This document shows, piece after piece, positions 14,838 through 24,091 of a stretch of 39,803 bases of DNA. Every line of letters begins with the position of its first letter. Position 1 is the first letter of the stretch. The notes beneath the pieces were generated by a model. That model ran no database searches. It was not told where the DNA came from and saw nothing but the letters and a program-made list of their open reading frames with translations. A program made the position numbers and the translations under genes. Source of the stretch: a virus; IMG/VR virus record IMGVR_UViG_3300010332_000004, positions 1 to 39,803 of that record. The stretch is one strand, 5' to 3'.

Positions 14838-14856
14838 ATCTCATCACCTCCATGTC

Positions 14857-17262
14857 TCACATTTCCTCAACTTTCTTTTCTAAACGTGCAACTTTAGCTG
14901 CAATATCATATTCATGAGAGGTAAACTGAATGCGTGTTCTGAAGCCTCTATTGTCAATGATGTGGGTAAAGGCTCTGACGTCAAACTGGCCTGAGAGACC
15001 ATAGCTGGGCAGATTTAGTTTGAGGATGCTGGAGAGATCAATATCAACATTGCCTAAGATAGTCACATTGCCTTTAGCTTTCACTTCAGAATACTGCTCG
15101 ACTAACGCCTTTGCCTTTTGCAAAGCTAGCTCTGCGGAAGTGATAGAGGAATCAGTGATTTTCTTGAATCGTATGCCATATTTGTTGATTGAGTCCTGAT
15201 CGTAATAGACGCCGGTAACAGATTCTTTGTCGAAAGCAACATAATAAGAAATGTTGCGTTGAGAGGACCCAACCTGATGCCAAGTACTGCCTGAATCCCA
15301 AGACTCGAGAACGGTATAGCCCTCATTAGTATCCGCAGAATAGTAGTAAAGCCAATGCATTGGGCTGTATTCTGGATGATGAGCATCAGAAGTTAATATG
15401 AGCCAGTGTCTGATTAGCGGATAATCGATCCTTAGCTTCTCTCCGCCGTATTCTTTCCACGGTGTATAGTCCGGTGGATAAGGCAGGTCATCGACTGTGA
15501 TGGCAATGTCATCAGAGAATGTTATCTTTGGAAGACGGAAGCAAGGACGAAAGGAACCAACACAGATAGGCTCAGCACCGGGATATTCAGTTCCAGTCTG
15601 CTGCCACCAGTAATAAACATCCGGGTATTTGATGTAAGGGCTTTTAGCTGGATCCTCTGTGTAGAGATAGTATTTGTAGTCATACCAATCATAGTGGCCA
15701 ACATAAGTTATACGATCCGGTAGTAATTGACTGCTGGCGATATATTCAGTGCCAGCATCATTCCAGACATAAACCCAAGTGTTAATATAGCAGCCATTCT
15801 TGATCCAATCATCGGAAAATACAGCAAAGAAGGGAACTTGATCTCTGAAGCTGAGCTCAGCGGTTGCTGAGCCTGAAAGAACAAATCGAGCTCCGGATAT
15901 CCAGAAGCGATAGGATTCATCTTGGCTCCAATAAGCCCATTCTCGCCATATTGTACCCGAAGAAACGTAGGGCTTGCCAAAGGAATAATACGACTTGTAG
16001 TATTCGATATAGTGGGAATCATCTCTATAGAAGACAAGCGAATATTTCTCACCCTTTGCGAGATATAAGGGCTTTTTGAATTCAACAATGCAATCAACCG
16101 CACCGGAAGCTTCAGTTGAAATGTTTACAGAGCCAGATGTTAAGACAGTGTTACCCGGCTTTCCATCAGCAGTTTGATCACGAATTTCCATCCACAGTTT
16201 GAAATTAGCAGCAGAAGGAACGTAGATCTTCACACCTGCTTTGTATGCTGTAGCGGAAGGAACTGTCCAAGTGAAGGTTTGGCCATAGTAAATATCATCT
16301 TCGGTTTGCATGTCGGGACCAAAGACTTGACTAGGATCCGATTGTTCCACTGGAATAGAGGATATAGCCAAACGGAGTCTACCGAAGGAATCTGCCTCGG
16401 TGTTGTTTAGAATATAGTCCCACTCCCAATCGAGATATTCCGTCTTAGGCTCTTCAGGTCTGATTTGAATTCTCAATGGCTCTAATTCAAGAGTAGGAGG
16501 CCTGTGGAGATAAAATTTGAAAGCTTTGATCCTCTGTTGACCTGATAAACCAACAATAGGCGAAGCATAATGATAGCCACCAATGATGTTGCCGGAATAA
16601 TCAGTAGCAGGCTCAATCTGCTTCACCGGCGAAAATGTCTCCATTCCCTTCACTATGCAATAATTGACTAGCTCCTCGTCACTTTCCTCCCAATTAATCT
16701 GCAGAACATCATTTTCATTGACAGAGAAACTGGTGCCACCTGTGAGAGAAGAAGGATGATAGTAGTAGACTGTATCGCCTTCCAAATAGAATCGCCTATT
16801 ATCGAGCTCTGTTAATTTTCTGAGTGCATCACCCACTGTCATATAGCGAAGATCTACTGTTTGGATCGGTCCTCTATTCTCAACGGTCTGAATACTGAAG
16901 GGTGTATAAGTTTCTATGACCTTCTTCGCTATATTTGTGGTGTGATCAGTGTAGATTGCGTTGTCGTCAGTGATGCGAGTCCAAAGCTGATAAGTCGAAC
17001 CAATAGCTTGGCATTCAAATCCTCTTGAGCCAGCAATAAGAGGCTTTATTCTGCAGATATTGCCCTCAAAGACTTTCTTGCCTTTTATTTTGACGAGGAT
17101 TGGATCGTTGATGTTGAGCTGAACATCTTTTGTGAAGCTGAACCTCATAGTCTGATAATAGCGGTCATCGGAATAAGACACTTCTAATCTATGCACTCGA
17201 TCTTTAGGCGTGAGAGTGATAGCATCAGCCTGACCTGATCTGATGTAGATTTCAAATGTCAT
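14857..17262 (-). CDS. Baseplate hub / tail-tip protein (gpD/gp27-like N-terminus)
   Basis: This 801-residue protein begins with a hub-like region: 'VHRLEVSYSDDRYYQTMRFSFTKDVQLNINDPILVKI' and 'FEGNICRIKPLIAGSRGFECQAIGSTYQLW', then 'TVGDALRKLTELDNRRFYLEGDTVYYY', the order seen in phage late-control gpD/gp27 hubs and siphovirus Tal proteins. The middle (about 300-470) is a beta-sandwich-like insert with 'YYGQTFTWTVPSATAYKAGVKIYV', possibly carbohydrate-binding. The end returns to the hub pattern and finishes with a short coiled coil (VARLEKKVEEM). It starts on ATGA with the tape measure, which places it as the tail-tip hub. Confidence 0.82.
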   Translation of the reverse strand: MTFEIYIRSGQADAITLTPKDRVHRLEVSYSDDRYYQTMRFSFTKDVQLNINDPILVKIKGKKVFEGNICRIKPLIAGSRGFECQAIGSTYQLWTRITDDNAIYTDHTTNIAKKVIETYTPFSIQTVENRGPIQTVDLRYMTVGDALRKLTELDNRRFYLEGDTVYYYHPSSLTGGTSFSVNENDVLQINWEESDEELVNYCIVKGMETFSPVKQIEPATDYSGNIIGGYHYASPIVGLSGQQRIKAFKFYLHRPPTLELEPLRIQIRPEEPKTEYLDWEWDYILNNTEADSFGRLRLAISSIPVEQSDPSQVFGPDMQTEDDIYYGQTFTWTVPSATAYKAGVKIYVPSAANFKLWMEIRDQTADGKPGNTVLTSGSVNISTEASGAVDCIVEFKKPLYLAKGEKYSLVFYRDDSHYIEYYKSYYSFGKPYVSSGTIWREWAYWSQDESYRFWISGARFVLSGSATAELSFRDQVPFFAVFSDDWIKNGCYINTWVYVWNDAGTEYIASSQLLPDRITYVGHYDWYDYKYYLYTEDPAKSPYIKYPDVYYWWQQTGTEYPGAEPICVGSFRPCFRLPKITFSDDIAITVDDLPYPPDYTPWKEYGGEKLRIDYPLIRHWLILTSDAHHPEYSPMHWLYYYSADTNEGYTVLESWDSGSTWHQVGSSQRNISYYVAFDKESVTGVYYDQDSINKYGIRFKKITDSSITSAELALQKAKALVEQYSEVKAKGNVTILGNVDIDLSSILKLNLPSYGLSGQFDVRAFTHIIDNRGFRTRIQFTSHEYDIAAKVARLEKKVEEM

Positions 17263-20200
17263 GGTGCAGCAGCTCTTGCTCTATATTTGAGCTCTTCGGT
17301 GAATTCCTCTACATTCCTCACACCTTCTACAATGATCGGGCCTGTAATGACTATCTCCTCAGTTGTATAGTTGTAAGTTGGAGCAGGACCAGCATAAAGG
17401 CCGTATTCAGCACGAGGCATCATTGGCATATAGCGAGCTAATAATTCAAGAGCTCTCCTCGGATTATAAAGAGGAATTACCAGCTCAGGACCTCTTTCGC
17501 CCAATAGAGCGATAGTAGGACCTGTTACAAGGCCTCCACGCTGAAGACCGAAGATATTCTTAATAGCACCGGTTATTGCGTTCCAAATGCCTGTGAAGAC
17601 TCCACCTAATGCTCTGCCAATTTGACTGAAGACAGTGGAAAACCAGAAATAGAGCTTCCAGAAGGCATTCTTGAGAATATTAAGAGTTCCTACCGCTATT
17701 GCAACCCAAGCTGGTAGTCTGCCGGTTAATATGCCTTGGAAACTCCAGAAAGTTAACATTGCGTTCCTAACAGCATTAATAAGCCATGTAAAGGCACTAC
17801 TAAGTCCACCTGTTGATCTTTGAGCAGTAGCCGTTGCAGAAGGCACGTCGGTTCTTAATTTAGATGCAAGAATGAAGAGTGTTGAATTAAGCATGCTGAT
17901 CATGAGGTTATTCGCCGCTATTTGTCTTGAAAGCTGAGCTGCACTTCTTGAGAATGTCTCTGCTCCTTTTGCAACTCCTTCTTCTATAAGCTTAACACGA
18001 TCTAGCTGCTCGTAAAGAGGACCTAGAGGCAGACCAGATATCGCTCCTGTTAGGCCATAATACTTCTCATTGAGGACAGCAATTGTAGCTGCAGTCACTA
18101 ATTGCTGATCAGAAATGTCACTCCATTTAGTATAGTGGGTACCAAGCAGTTTATTAACAGCTTGAAGCAATAGAGCATGATCGCTTTGCACATCTTTTAA
18201 TATTCCTAGCCTCTGACAAAGCAATGCAAACTTCTCAGCTGTTGACAATGATTCAGTTCCTTCAGCCTGAATAGCCAACCAGAGCAACCAGACTGTCTCA
18301 CCAACATCTCTCATAGTGTCTTTTAGGCTCACAAGAGCTGCTTCATGCTCTTTCTCTGCCTCCCTCACCTCTGTATTGAGGCTCGCAAGAGAGTAATAAG
18401 CCTCAGCTACTTCTGCTGAAGCCAATTTATTCTCAACTAACTGAGCTGCAAGAGGACCAATAACCGAATAAAGTGATTGTGCAGCAGCTCTGTATTCATA
18501 GACTGCTTCAGCATATTCAATGACTGCTCTTGCATCCTCAGGTGTTAAGAACGCTGGAGGAGCTGGAACTGCTCTGCCTTCTTCTCTCGCTCTCACATAG
18601 GCCTCCACAAAGTCAGTAACCAAGTCTACCTGCTCAGGCAACAGCCTATTTAATACGCCACTGAATGCCACCTGAGCTTTCATCATTCTGCCGTATGCAA
18701 GCTCTAGTTCTTTCTTGCCCTCGATCATGCCTTCTGTGACTATGGCCTCTTTAGTCATCGCTTCCCATAGCTCCCTCGTTTTGTCTGCAAAGCTCTTTCT
18801 CAGTCTGTAGATCTTCTCCTCAAGATCAAGAACCTTAGATTCAGCTTCTGCTAGCTTTCTGAATTTTGCTGCCAATATATCCTCATGCTTTGCACCGATA
18901 GTTCTCAAGGCATCTAATTCTGCCTCAAGTTTGAGATTAGCTTTAATAGCACGCTCTCTTAGCGTGAGGAGCTGAATCATCGTTCGAGCTGTATCAGCTA
19001 TCCTTCTCTCAACCGGAGAAAGCTGGCCATAAAGCTTCTGTAGCTGTTCATTATAACGAGCTTGATCCACTAGAAGATCCGCTCTTTCCGATTCGAGGTT
19101 TCTTAAATCAAGAGTAATGGACTTTAGCCTCTCTAAGGCCGAAGCTGCCTCTTTTGAGCTTGCACCATAGGCAGTAACGGCATCATTGTATTCCTCTTGT
19201 GCATCCCGTAAATTATTCACAAGCTCTCGTCTGCGTTCATCTATCGCAGCTAATTTAGCCTCTGTCTCCTCTGCATCCATTAAGAGACGGATATATTTAT
19301 CGAGATTCTTACTGAGATCAGCAAGACCAGCGAGATATTTCGACGTGAGCTTGGCTGCATATTCTTCTTTCTCAGTGTATTCAGTTCTTGCTTTTACTAG
19401 GCTCTCATACATCTCAGCAGTTGCTTTGCCAGCTGCTTTAGCCTCTTCCCATGCTGCTTTGGTCTTCGCATACTCCTCTTTTGCCTTAGCAGCTTCTTCC
19501 CAAGCCTCTCTCACCTCTCTTAGCATTCCGAGAGTTGATCTGAATCTTCTTAAGAGTTTAGCTTCCTCAGATTCAACCAGTCCTATAGCTTGAGCAAAGC
19601 TTCTTAGTGCTCCTGATATCTTATCCCAAAAGACTGCCACAACAGTAGTTACAGCCATAAGAGCCCAACCAATAGGTCCTATTGTCGCTAAGAATGCCTT
19701 AAAGGCTCCTCTTGCTATGAGAGCTGCAGATGCTAGCACTCCAAAGCCAACCGTTAAGGCTTTAATATGAGGTGCAGCGTCTTTAAGTACTGTTGCAAGC
19801 AGCATCATGACGGTGGTAAGCGGAAGAGCTCCAAGAGCAACTAAGCGTAAATTAGTAAAGAGCGAGAATGCAAGATGAGATGCAATATTCATGCTTTCTG
19901 CAGCTGCAGTTATAGAAGCTGCAAAGGAAGGAATCAAGCCCGCTAATACTCTGAAGATTCCATACGCAGCTAGCAAAGATGTTGTGAAATTAATTATAAC
20001 CCCAATAGCAAGACCGCCAGCTTCACCAACTCCAGCAAATGCCTGAGTCAAGACTACTAATGGCGAAAGCAAACCTTTAATAGCTGGAAGAAGATAGCTG
20101 CGAATAGCATCTGCCAATCCGCTTATTACGGGCACAAGGAATTTCCCAAGCGAAATATAGAAATCAGTGACTGCAATCTTTAATCTCTGCAATGCACCCC

Positions 20201-21404
20201 AGAAAGTATTCATTTGCTTCTCTGCAAGCTTCTCTGTCAATCCTCCGACTGTTTTAAGATGCTCTGCAAGCATTGCTACGCTATCCGCATTCTCGACTAA
20301 TGTGACTGCTGCAGCTGCTGTTCTGGCTCTGAACATCGCTGAGGCTTCTGCAGCACCAAATCCAGCTGCTCTGAGTTTATAGAGGATTTCGACTAGACTA
20401 TGGGTTCTTGGATCAAGATCAGAGATCGACAAACCAAGGCTGTCCAATGCTTTCTCTGCTTCTCTCGTCGGCTTAAGTAATTTAGTGAAAATCATATTGA
20501 GCCTTTGACCGGCTTGTGATCCCTCATAACCTCTGTCTACGAGTGTAGCAAGAGCTGCTGTAACTTCAGTTAGCGGAATATTTAATGCACCAGCTATTTG
20601 ACCACAGTATTTAAGACCCTCTGCAAGACGTTCTGCTCTGAGGAACGACTTCGTAATAGCTCCCATGAAGATATCTACAATCTCTCTTGTGTCCTCGAAT
20701 GTCAAGCCAAATGATTTCATCGTTTTAAGAGCCATTTCTGTAGCGTAGTTGAGATCAACTTGAGCTGCTGCAGCAAATTGAAGAATTGGTAAGAGCTCTC
20801 TTTCTGTAATCTTAGTCAAATCATAACCAGCTGATGCCACTGAATAAAGAGCTTCTGCTACTTCAGTAGCTGAGTAAACTGACTCCTTCGCCAAAGTTCT
20901 AGCTAATGCAGCTACACGCTCCCTTGTCTCATCGAAAGCAGCTCCAAAGTAACCAGCTACAGATGTTGCCTCTGTTGTTACTCGTGAGAATTCTGAAATA
21001 GTGTCAATAGCCTCCTGCAATGCCCATAGAGTTCTCATTACGATTTGTACACCGATCGTGAAGGTCAAATAGTGCTCTATCTTTCTGGATAATGACTCTG
21101 TCCAACTTGCAAATCTAATGAGTTCTTTGCGAGCTTCTCTAGTCTTAACCCGAAGCGGTCTTCCTGTCTCAAGCCAGTGGAAATGTGCTCTCCAATCCTC
21201 AGATGCTCTGCCGAGGATTCTATTAATCTGAGCTGCTGATGCCTGAAAGCCTCTTACGAGATTGGTTTTAAGAGCAGCTCCGATATTCTTTTTGAAGGCA
21301 TCAACGAAAGTCTTACCACTGGCTCTGAGTTTAGCAAACGCTGGTGCAAAGTTGATGTCGAATTCTGCATATATACGGCCTACGTTGCCGGGTCCAGCAG
21401 GCAT
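17259..21404 (-). CDS. Tail tape measure protein
   Basis: This 1381-residue protein sets tail length and is ejected with DNA. Residues about 160-400 match the phage TMP core domain ('LAKESVYSATEVAEALYSVASAGYD', 'ALNIPLTEVTAALATLVDRGYEGSQAGQRLNMIF'). Several hydrophobic helices follow (about 415-600), then long Lys/Glu/Ala coiled coils (about 620-1000) and the terminal 'QRGGLVTGPTIALLGERGPELVIPL' typical of tape measures. At about 0.15 nm per residue the tail could reach roughly 200 nm. The start lies after a 138-bp gap with a candidate TATA box at 21436-21450. Confidence 0.95.
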   Translation of the reverse strand: MPAGPGNVGRIYAEFDINFAPAFAKLRASGKTFVDAFKKNIGAALKTNLVRGFQASAAQINRILGRASEDWRAHFHWLETGRPLRVKTREARKELIRFASWTESLSRKIEHYLTFTIGVQIVMRTLWALQEAIDTISEFSRVTTEATSVAGYFGAAFDETRERVAALARTLAKESVYSATEVAEALYSVASAGYDLTKITERELLPILQFAAAAQVDLNYATEMALKTMKSFGLTFEDTREIVDIFMGAITKSFLRAERLAEGLKYCGQIAGALNIPLTEVTAALATLVDRGYEGSQAGQRLNMIFTKLLKPTREAEKALDSLGLSISDLDPRTHSLVEILYKLRAAGFGAAEASAMFRARTAAAAVTLVENADSVAMLAEHLKTVGGLTEKLAEKQMNTFWGALQRLKIAVTDFYISLGKFLVPVISGLADAIRSYLLPAIKGLLSPLVVLTQAFAGVGEAGGLAIGVIINFTTSLLAAYGIFRVLAGLIPSFAASITAAAESMNIASHLAFSLFTNLRLVALGALPLTTVMMLLATVLKDAAPHIKALTVGFGVLASAALIARGAFKAFLATIGPIGWALMAVTTVVAVFWDKISGALRSFAQAIGLVESEEAKLLRRFRSTLGMLREVREAWEEAAKAKEEYAKTKAAWEEAKAAGKATAEMYESLVKARTEYTEKEEYAAKLTSKYLAGLADLSKNLDKYIRLLMDAEETEAKLAAIDERRRELVNNLRDAQEEYNDAVTAYGASSKEAASALERLKSITLDLRNLESERADLLVDQARYNEQLQKLYGQLSPVERRIADTARTMIQLLTLRERAIKANLKLEAELDALRTIGAKHEDILAAKFRKLAEAESKVLDLEEKIYRLRKSFADKTRELWEAMTKEAIVTEGMIEGKKELELAYGRMMKAQVAFSGVLNRLLPEQVDLVTDFVEAYVRAREEGRAVPAPPAFLTPEDARAVIEYAEAVYEYRAAAQSLYSVIGPLAAQLVENKLASAEVAEAYYSLASLNTEVREAEKEHEAALVSLKDTMRDVGETVWLLWLAIQAEGTESLSTAEKFALLCQRLGILKDVQSDHALLLQAVNKLLGTHYTKWSDISDQQLVTAATIAVLNEKYYGLTGAISGLPLGPLYEQLDRVKLIEEGVAKGAETFSRSAAQLSRQIAANNLMISMLNSTLFILASKLRTDVPSATATAQRSTGGLSSAFTWLINAVRNAMLTFWSFQGILTGRLPAWVAIAVGTLNILKNAFWKLYFWFSTVFSQIGRALGGVFTGIWNAITGAIKNIFGLQRGGLVTGPTIALLGERGPELVIPLYNPRRALELLARYMPMMPRAEYGLYAGPAPTYNYTTEEIVITGPIIVEGVRNVEEFTEELKYRARAAAP

Positions 21405-21542
21405 GGTCAGTATTTTTTATTCAACGCCTTTGTAAAATTCGTATAATCAACGGAAACGTGAAGACAAGACTAATAACATTAACCACCACAGAAAACAGCA
21501 TCAGAGGGCGTCTAAATGCGTGTTAACAGCGGTTTCAGAACA
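21405..21542. promoter_or_regulatory. Intergenic region upstream of tape measure with promoter candidates on both strands
   Basis: On the minus strand TTGATTATACGAATT (21436-21450) lies 31 nt before the tape-measure ATG and can serve as its TATA box. On the plus strand GACAAGACTAATAACATT (21463-21480), preceded by AACGTGAA, matches the left block of the 10362 and 10455 units, so an antisense transcript is also possible. No small gene is seen in these 138 bp. The gap separates the tape measure from the zinc-ribbon gene in an otherwise nearly gapless operon. Confidence 0.5.
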
Positions 21543-22193
21543 TCATTCAACAGCAAACCTCACATCACCATCTCCATTAACAAAGACGAGGAATTTCTTT
21601 CTCTGACCGTTTACTTCCATCTCAAAGCCTACTGCATACTCTCTGTCTCTCCACTCCAATGAATACTGATTGCTAGTAACTTTGATGAGCTGCAGATAGC
21701 CTCCGCATTCTTTACAATGACCTCTGCCTCCTTTCTCTGGTGGAGTGTCATCGGTTTCAGATAGTGAGTTGTATTTCATGAGGCAGTCCTTGCATTGGTA
21801 GTAGTCATGAGCTCCACAATGAGGGCATACTGGTGATTTGTAGTATTTGTCGCCTACGAATTTAGTGGCGTAGAATGGTCTGCCACAGTTATTGCACTTG
21901 TGATATTCCTCTTGAGTGATGTAGTTTCTCATAAAGACTAGTGGCTTTGCTCCCTCTGGAACTTGAACTTTGACTATTGGCAATAGAGGATTTGAAGTTG
22001 CTTTCTCACCTCTCTCATTTAGTTTCTCTGCTAAGTCTGGTGGTATCGGGAACCAGCCTATTTCTTTGACCTTACTGCTATCGATGACCGTAATAGGAAA
22101 GGATACGCCCGTGTTGAAATCATACTGCTCCTGAACAGAGCCGTCTTTATAGAACACACGCCAGAAATAATAGAGAGGTGGAGCGGTATCCAT
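21543..22193 (-). CDS. Multi-zinc-ribbon protein next to the tape measure
   Basis: This 216-residue protein has four CxxC pairs in a central block: 'CNNCGRPF', 'CPHCGAH', 'CKDCLMK' and 'CKECGGY', enough for two zinc ribbons. The N-terminal part ('LYYFWRVFYKDGSVQEQYDFNTG') and C-terminal part ('EYAVGFEMEVNGQRKKFLVFVNGDGD') are beta-rich. AGGTGA precedes the ATG by 6 nt, and a TATA-like ATTTGTATATG lies 25 nt upstream. A protein of this kind between tail chaperones and tape measure is not part of the standard siphovirus order. It could be a tail-assembly factor, a virion component or a regulator. Confidence 0.7.
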   Translation of the reverse strand: MDTAPPLYYFWRVFYKDGSVQEQYDFNTGVSFPITVIDSSKVKEIGWFPIPPDLAEKLNERGEKATSNPLLPIVKVQVPEGAKPLVFMRNYITQEEYHKCNNCGRPFYATKFVGDKYYKSPVCPHCGAHDYYQCKDCLMKYNSLSETDDTPPEKGGRGHCKECGGYLQLIKVTSNQYSLEWRDREYAVGFEMEVNGQRKKFLVFVNGDGDVRFAVE

Positions 22194-22207
22194 AATGCTT
22201 CACCTGA

Positions 22208-22840
22208 TTATGCTTCGTCATATACAAATGTTGCAGTCTTATCTGGCTTAAGACCTGGAGTTGCTCCACTTCCAACTAACAATTGAGTCACAACTATATA
22301 TGACTTGCCGGTCTGTCCTGAACCGACTACTTGTCCACTCTGAACCATCAATGCAGAGCTCTGTGAGCTGAAGTGAGTAATGCTCATTTTCTTACCAGCA
22401 GTTCCACTGTAGTAAGTGTGATGAGTCTCTAATGGATCGCCAGTAACTCCTTCAGTTCCAGTTGCCTGACAATATGAGCTTTGTGGGCAGCCTTGGGAGT
22501 ATTTTCTGCAGTCCTCAACTGAATTTGAAGATACTCCGACTATGAGATCTCCACCAGCTCCTAATTCCCAATCATCGTGTGGTGATGTTGACCAAGTCTG
22601 ATAGTACCTGACGTTCTTAATGTAGGTGCTTGGTCCGCTTACTATGTCTAAGCAATGGCTCTTCCAGTATGATCTGTTGATTGAACCTGAAGTAGTTGGA
22701 ATCGGTATCGGATACTGAGTGGAATCACTGTCTGCTATATCCGCTGTGTAGTATCTACTACCGCTTGTGGTGTCTTTGTAGGTGTAAGTTGGAGAGGATG
22801 CAGGTCCTGTAATCTCTTTTATATGAACCGTAGCGACCAT
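22208..22840 (-). CDS. Ser/Thr/Tyr-rich Cys-containing hypothetical tail-region protein
   Basis: The likely start is the ATG at 22840 (a TTG at 22849 would add three residues); neither has a clear ribosome binding site. The product, about 210 residues, is rich in Ser, Thr, Gly and Tyr with few charges and looks all-beta. It has a clustered cysteine segment ('EDCRKYSQGCPQSSYCQ') suited to disulfides or metal. It ends 'GLKPDKTATFVYDEA'. No family is recognised. Composition and position between tail chaperones and tape measure suggest an exposed virion protein such as a tail-tube decoration or minor tail protein. Confidence 0.65.
   Translation of the reverse strand: MVATVHIKEITGPASSPTYTYKDTTSGSRYYTADIADSDSTQYPIPIPTTSGSINRSYWKSHCLDIVSGPSTYIKNVRYYQTWSTSPHDDWELGAGGDLIVGVSSNSVEDCRKYSQGCPQSSYCQATGTEGVTGDPLETHHTYYSGTAGKKMSITHFSSQSSALMVQSGQVVGSGQTGKSYIVVTQLLVGSGATPGLKPDKTATFVYDEA
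22219..22229 (-). promoter_or_regulatory. TATA-like element before the zinc-ribbon gene
   Basis: ATTTGTATATG lies 25 nt before the ATG at 22193, inside the end of the upstream gene. It is TATA-like and at a plausible distance, but its sequence is only loosely related to the capsid-gene elements. Confidence 0.35.
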
Positions 22841-22867
22841 AACAACCAATTCAATATGTCTTGAACA

Positions 22868-23083
22868 TCAGACACGTCTTGCACGAGCTCTTGCCTTTGC
22901 ACGTTTGAGTTCTTGTTCATGTTTCTTCAATGCCTCCAGTTCTTTCTTCTTCCTCCACAGAATACAATATTCGAGGAAAGCAACACCATCAGGATCCTTA
23001 CGTCTTAGCTCACCAATTTCTTTAGGCGTTTTACCAAGCAATTTACAGAGCTCAAACTCTAATTGGCCTAAGCCGCTATCCAC
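22868..23083 (-). CDS. Tail assembly chaperone, T-type partner
   Basis: This 71-residue protein, 'MDSGLGQLEFELCKLLGKTPKEIGELRRKDPDG...', has a helix-turn-helix-like front and a highly basic coiled C-terminus (KRAKARARARRV). It begins at a GTG inside the last codons of the upstream gene (the stop of that gene lies within GTGGATAG). It is in the +1 frame relative to it and the frame stays open for about 17 codons upstream. Short overlapping frames before the tape measure are the hallmark of the G/GT chaperone pair that loads tape measure into the tube. It may be made by reinitiation or as a frameshift fusion. Confidence 0.6.
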   Translation of the reverse strand: MDSGLGQLEFELCKLLGKTPKEIGELRRKDPDGVAFLEYCILWRKKKELEALKKHEQELKRAKARARARRV

Positions 23084-23582
23084 GAAAGGATTCCAACTCT
23101 TTCTTTGACAGGCCAGTTGGTTGTTGAGCAGCAGCTATTAGCTCATTGAGAAAGTTCTGAAGGGCATTCCACGAGATCTTCTCAGACCAGAATTTCTCAT
23201 CTAAGCTCTTGTCAATGCATAATGATGCTGCCATCTTCGGAAGCTCTTTATAGACCTCTTTTAGCTGCTTGAGGCTCTCTTTGTCTGTTGGATTGTTCAT
23301 TGTACTTGCAGCTACAATCATCTCTATGAGCTTCATCATCTCTTTGTGAGTCGGTCTTCTCGCCAATATAGTTCTCTTTGTCTCTGGGCTTGTCTCAAAG
23401 GTAACTCTAATGATGTCTTCTTTATAGTCTCTTTCAAGCTTTTCACGGGTTGCCAACTGCTGAAGGAATTCGAGTCCCTTCTTCTGCTCTGTTTGCTTTA
23501 GCTGCTGCTCAAATTTCTTCCAATCCTCTTCAGTTGGAAATTTCCTTTGTTGAGCTTCGGGCTTGGCTTTCTCTTCTGCCAT
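23076..23582 (-). CDS. Tail assembly chaperone, G-type
   Basis: This 168-residue, mostly helical, charged protein starts at an ATG preceded by GGGAGGTGATCACTC. The region around 'IIRVTFETSPETKRTILARRPTHKEMMKLIEMI' fits the conserved core of siphovirus/HK97-type tail assembly chaperones. The following 'SLCIDKSLDEKFWSEKISWNALQNFLNELIAAAQ' resembles the GpG C-terminal helices. It lies between tail tube and tape measure, the invariant location of these chaperones. A TATA-like CTCAATGTTATTT is 22 nt upstream. Confidence 0.7.
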   Translation of the reverse strand: MAEEKAKPEAQQRKFPTEEDWKKFEQQLKQTEQKKGLEFLQQLATREKLERDYKEDIIRVTFETSPETKRTILARRPTHKEMMKLIEMIVAASTMNNPTDKESLKQLKEVYKELPKMAASLCIDKSLDEKFWSEKISWNALQNFLNELIAAAQQPTGLSKKELESFRG

Positions 23583-23604
23583 GAGTGATCACCTCCCTCA
23601 AAGG

Positions 23605-23617
23605 AAATAACATTGAG
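23605..23617 (-). promoter_or_regulatory. TATA-like element before the tail chaperone gene
   Basis: CTCAATGTTATTT shares its first eight bases with the decoration-gene element, but ends 22 nt rather than 30 nt before the ATG at 23582. It is a weaker member of the series. Confidence 0.35.
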
Positions 23618-23638
23618 AACAGAAACAGGATTATGTGA

Positions 23639-24091
23639 TTAATCGTGAATCTTAACTCCAGCGTTACCAATAGGCTCTGCCGTTACATTGTGTGGATCCA
23701 AGACTACGAAGTCAACACTGCCCTCTGTAACTGTATTGGCATCACCGACGCTGATATCGAAACCCGTGATAAGACCGCTTGCAAAGTAGAATCTCAATGA
23801 TTTGTCTCCTGCACAGCCAGATATAGACACCGTTGTGCCATTTAAGAGGCTCTCTAAGAGGACTCCCGCTGCATCTGGTGCGAGTTTCGTAGCTGTGAGG
23901 CTCCCTTCAACTGTCAAGGAACCTGCCTGATGATAGTTACCCTTCTCTCCGACAAGCTCTGTTTCGATAGTATCCCTGCTGAGTGTTATTGTGAAATCTG
24001 AGAGACCAAGTGTGCTGTGAGTCTTGCCTGCAATTGTTATTCTTGCATTCTCACCCGTATAGGTCTCAGGCATTACTCCAGCCATACTCAT
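23639..24091 (-). CDS. Tail tube protein paralogue 2
   Basis: This 150-residue beta-rich protein aligns along its length with the gene just upstream: 'GLSDFTITLSRDTIETELVGEKGN' versus 'GISDFSLTFSRDVVEQELVGQPGN', 'GSLTVEGSLTATK' versus 'GAITIEGSLTNCK', 'FDISVGDANTVTEGSVDFVVLDPHNVT' versus 'YEVSFGDASTITEASIDFRVLDPYNVT'. Tail tube subunits of siphoviruses have this two-sheet fold and position before the chaperones. It starts on an ATGA overlap. Either both copies form the tube as hetero-rings or one is a specialised tip or neck ring. Confidence 0.8.
   Translation of the reverse strand: MSMAGVMPETYTGENARITIAGKTHSTLGLSDFTITLSRDTIETELVGEKGNYHQAGSLTVEGSLTATKLAPDAAGVLLESLLNGTTVSISGCAGDKSLRFYFASGLITGFDISVGDANTVTEGSVDFVVLDPHNVTAEPIGNAGVKIHD

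Noticed and set aside
19186-19593. Plus-strand 135-codon frame inside the tape measure gene
   Set aside because: The Ser/Ala-rich product mirrors the Ala/Glu coiled-coil region on the other strand, and no ribosome binding site supports it.
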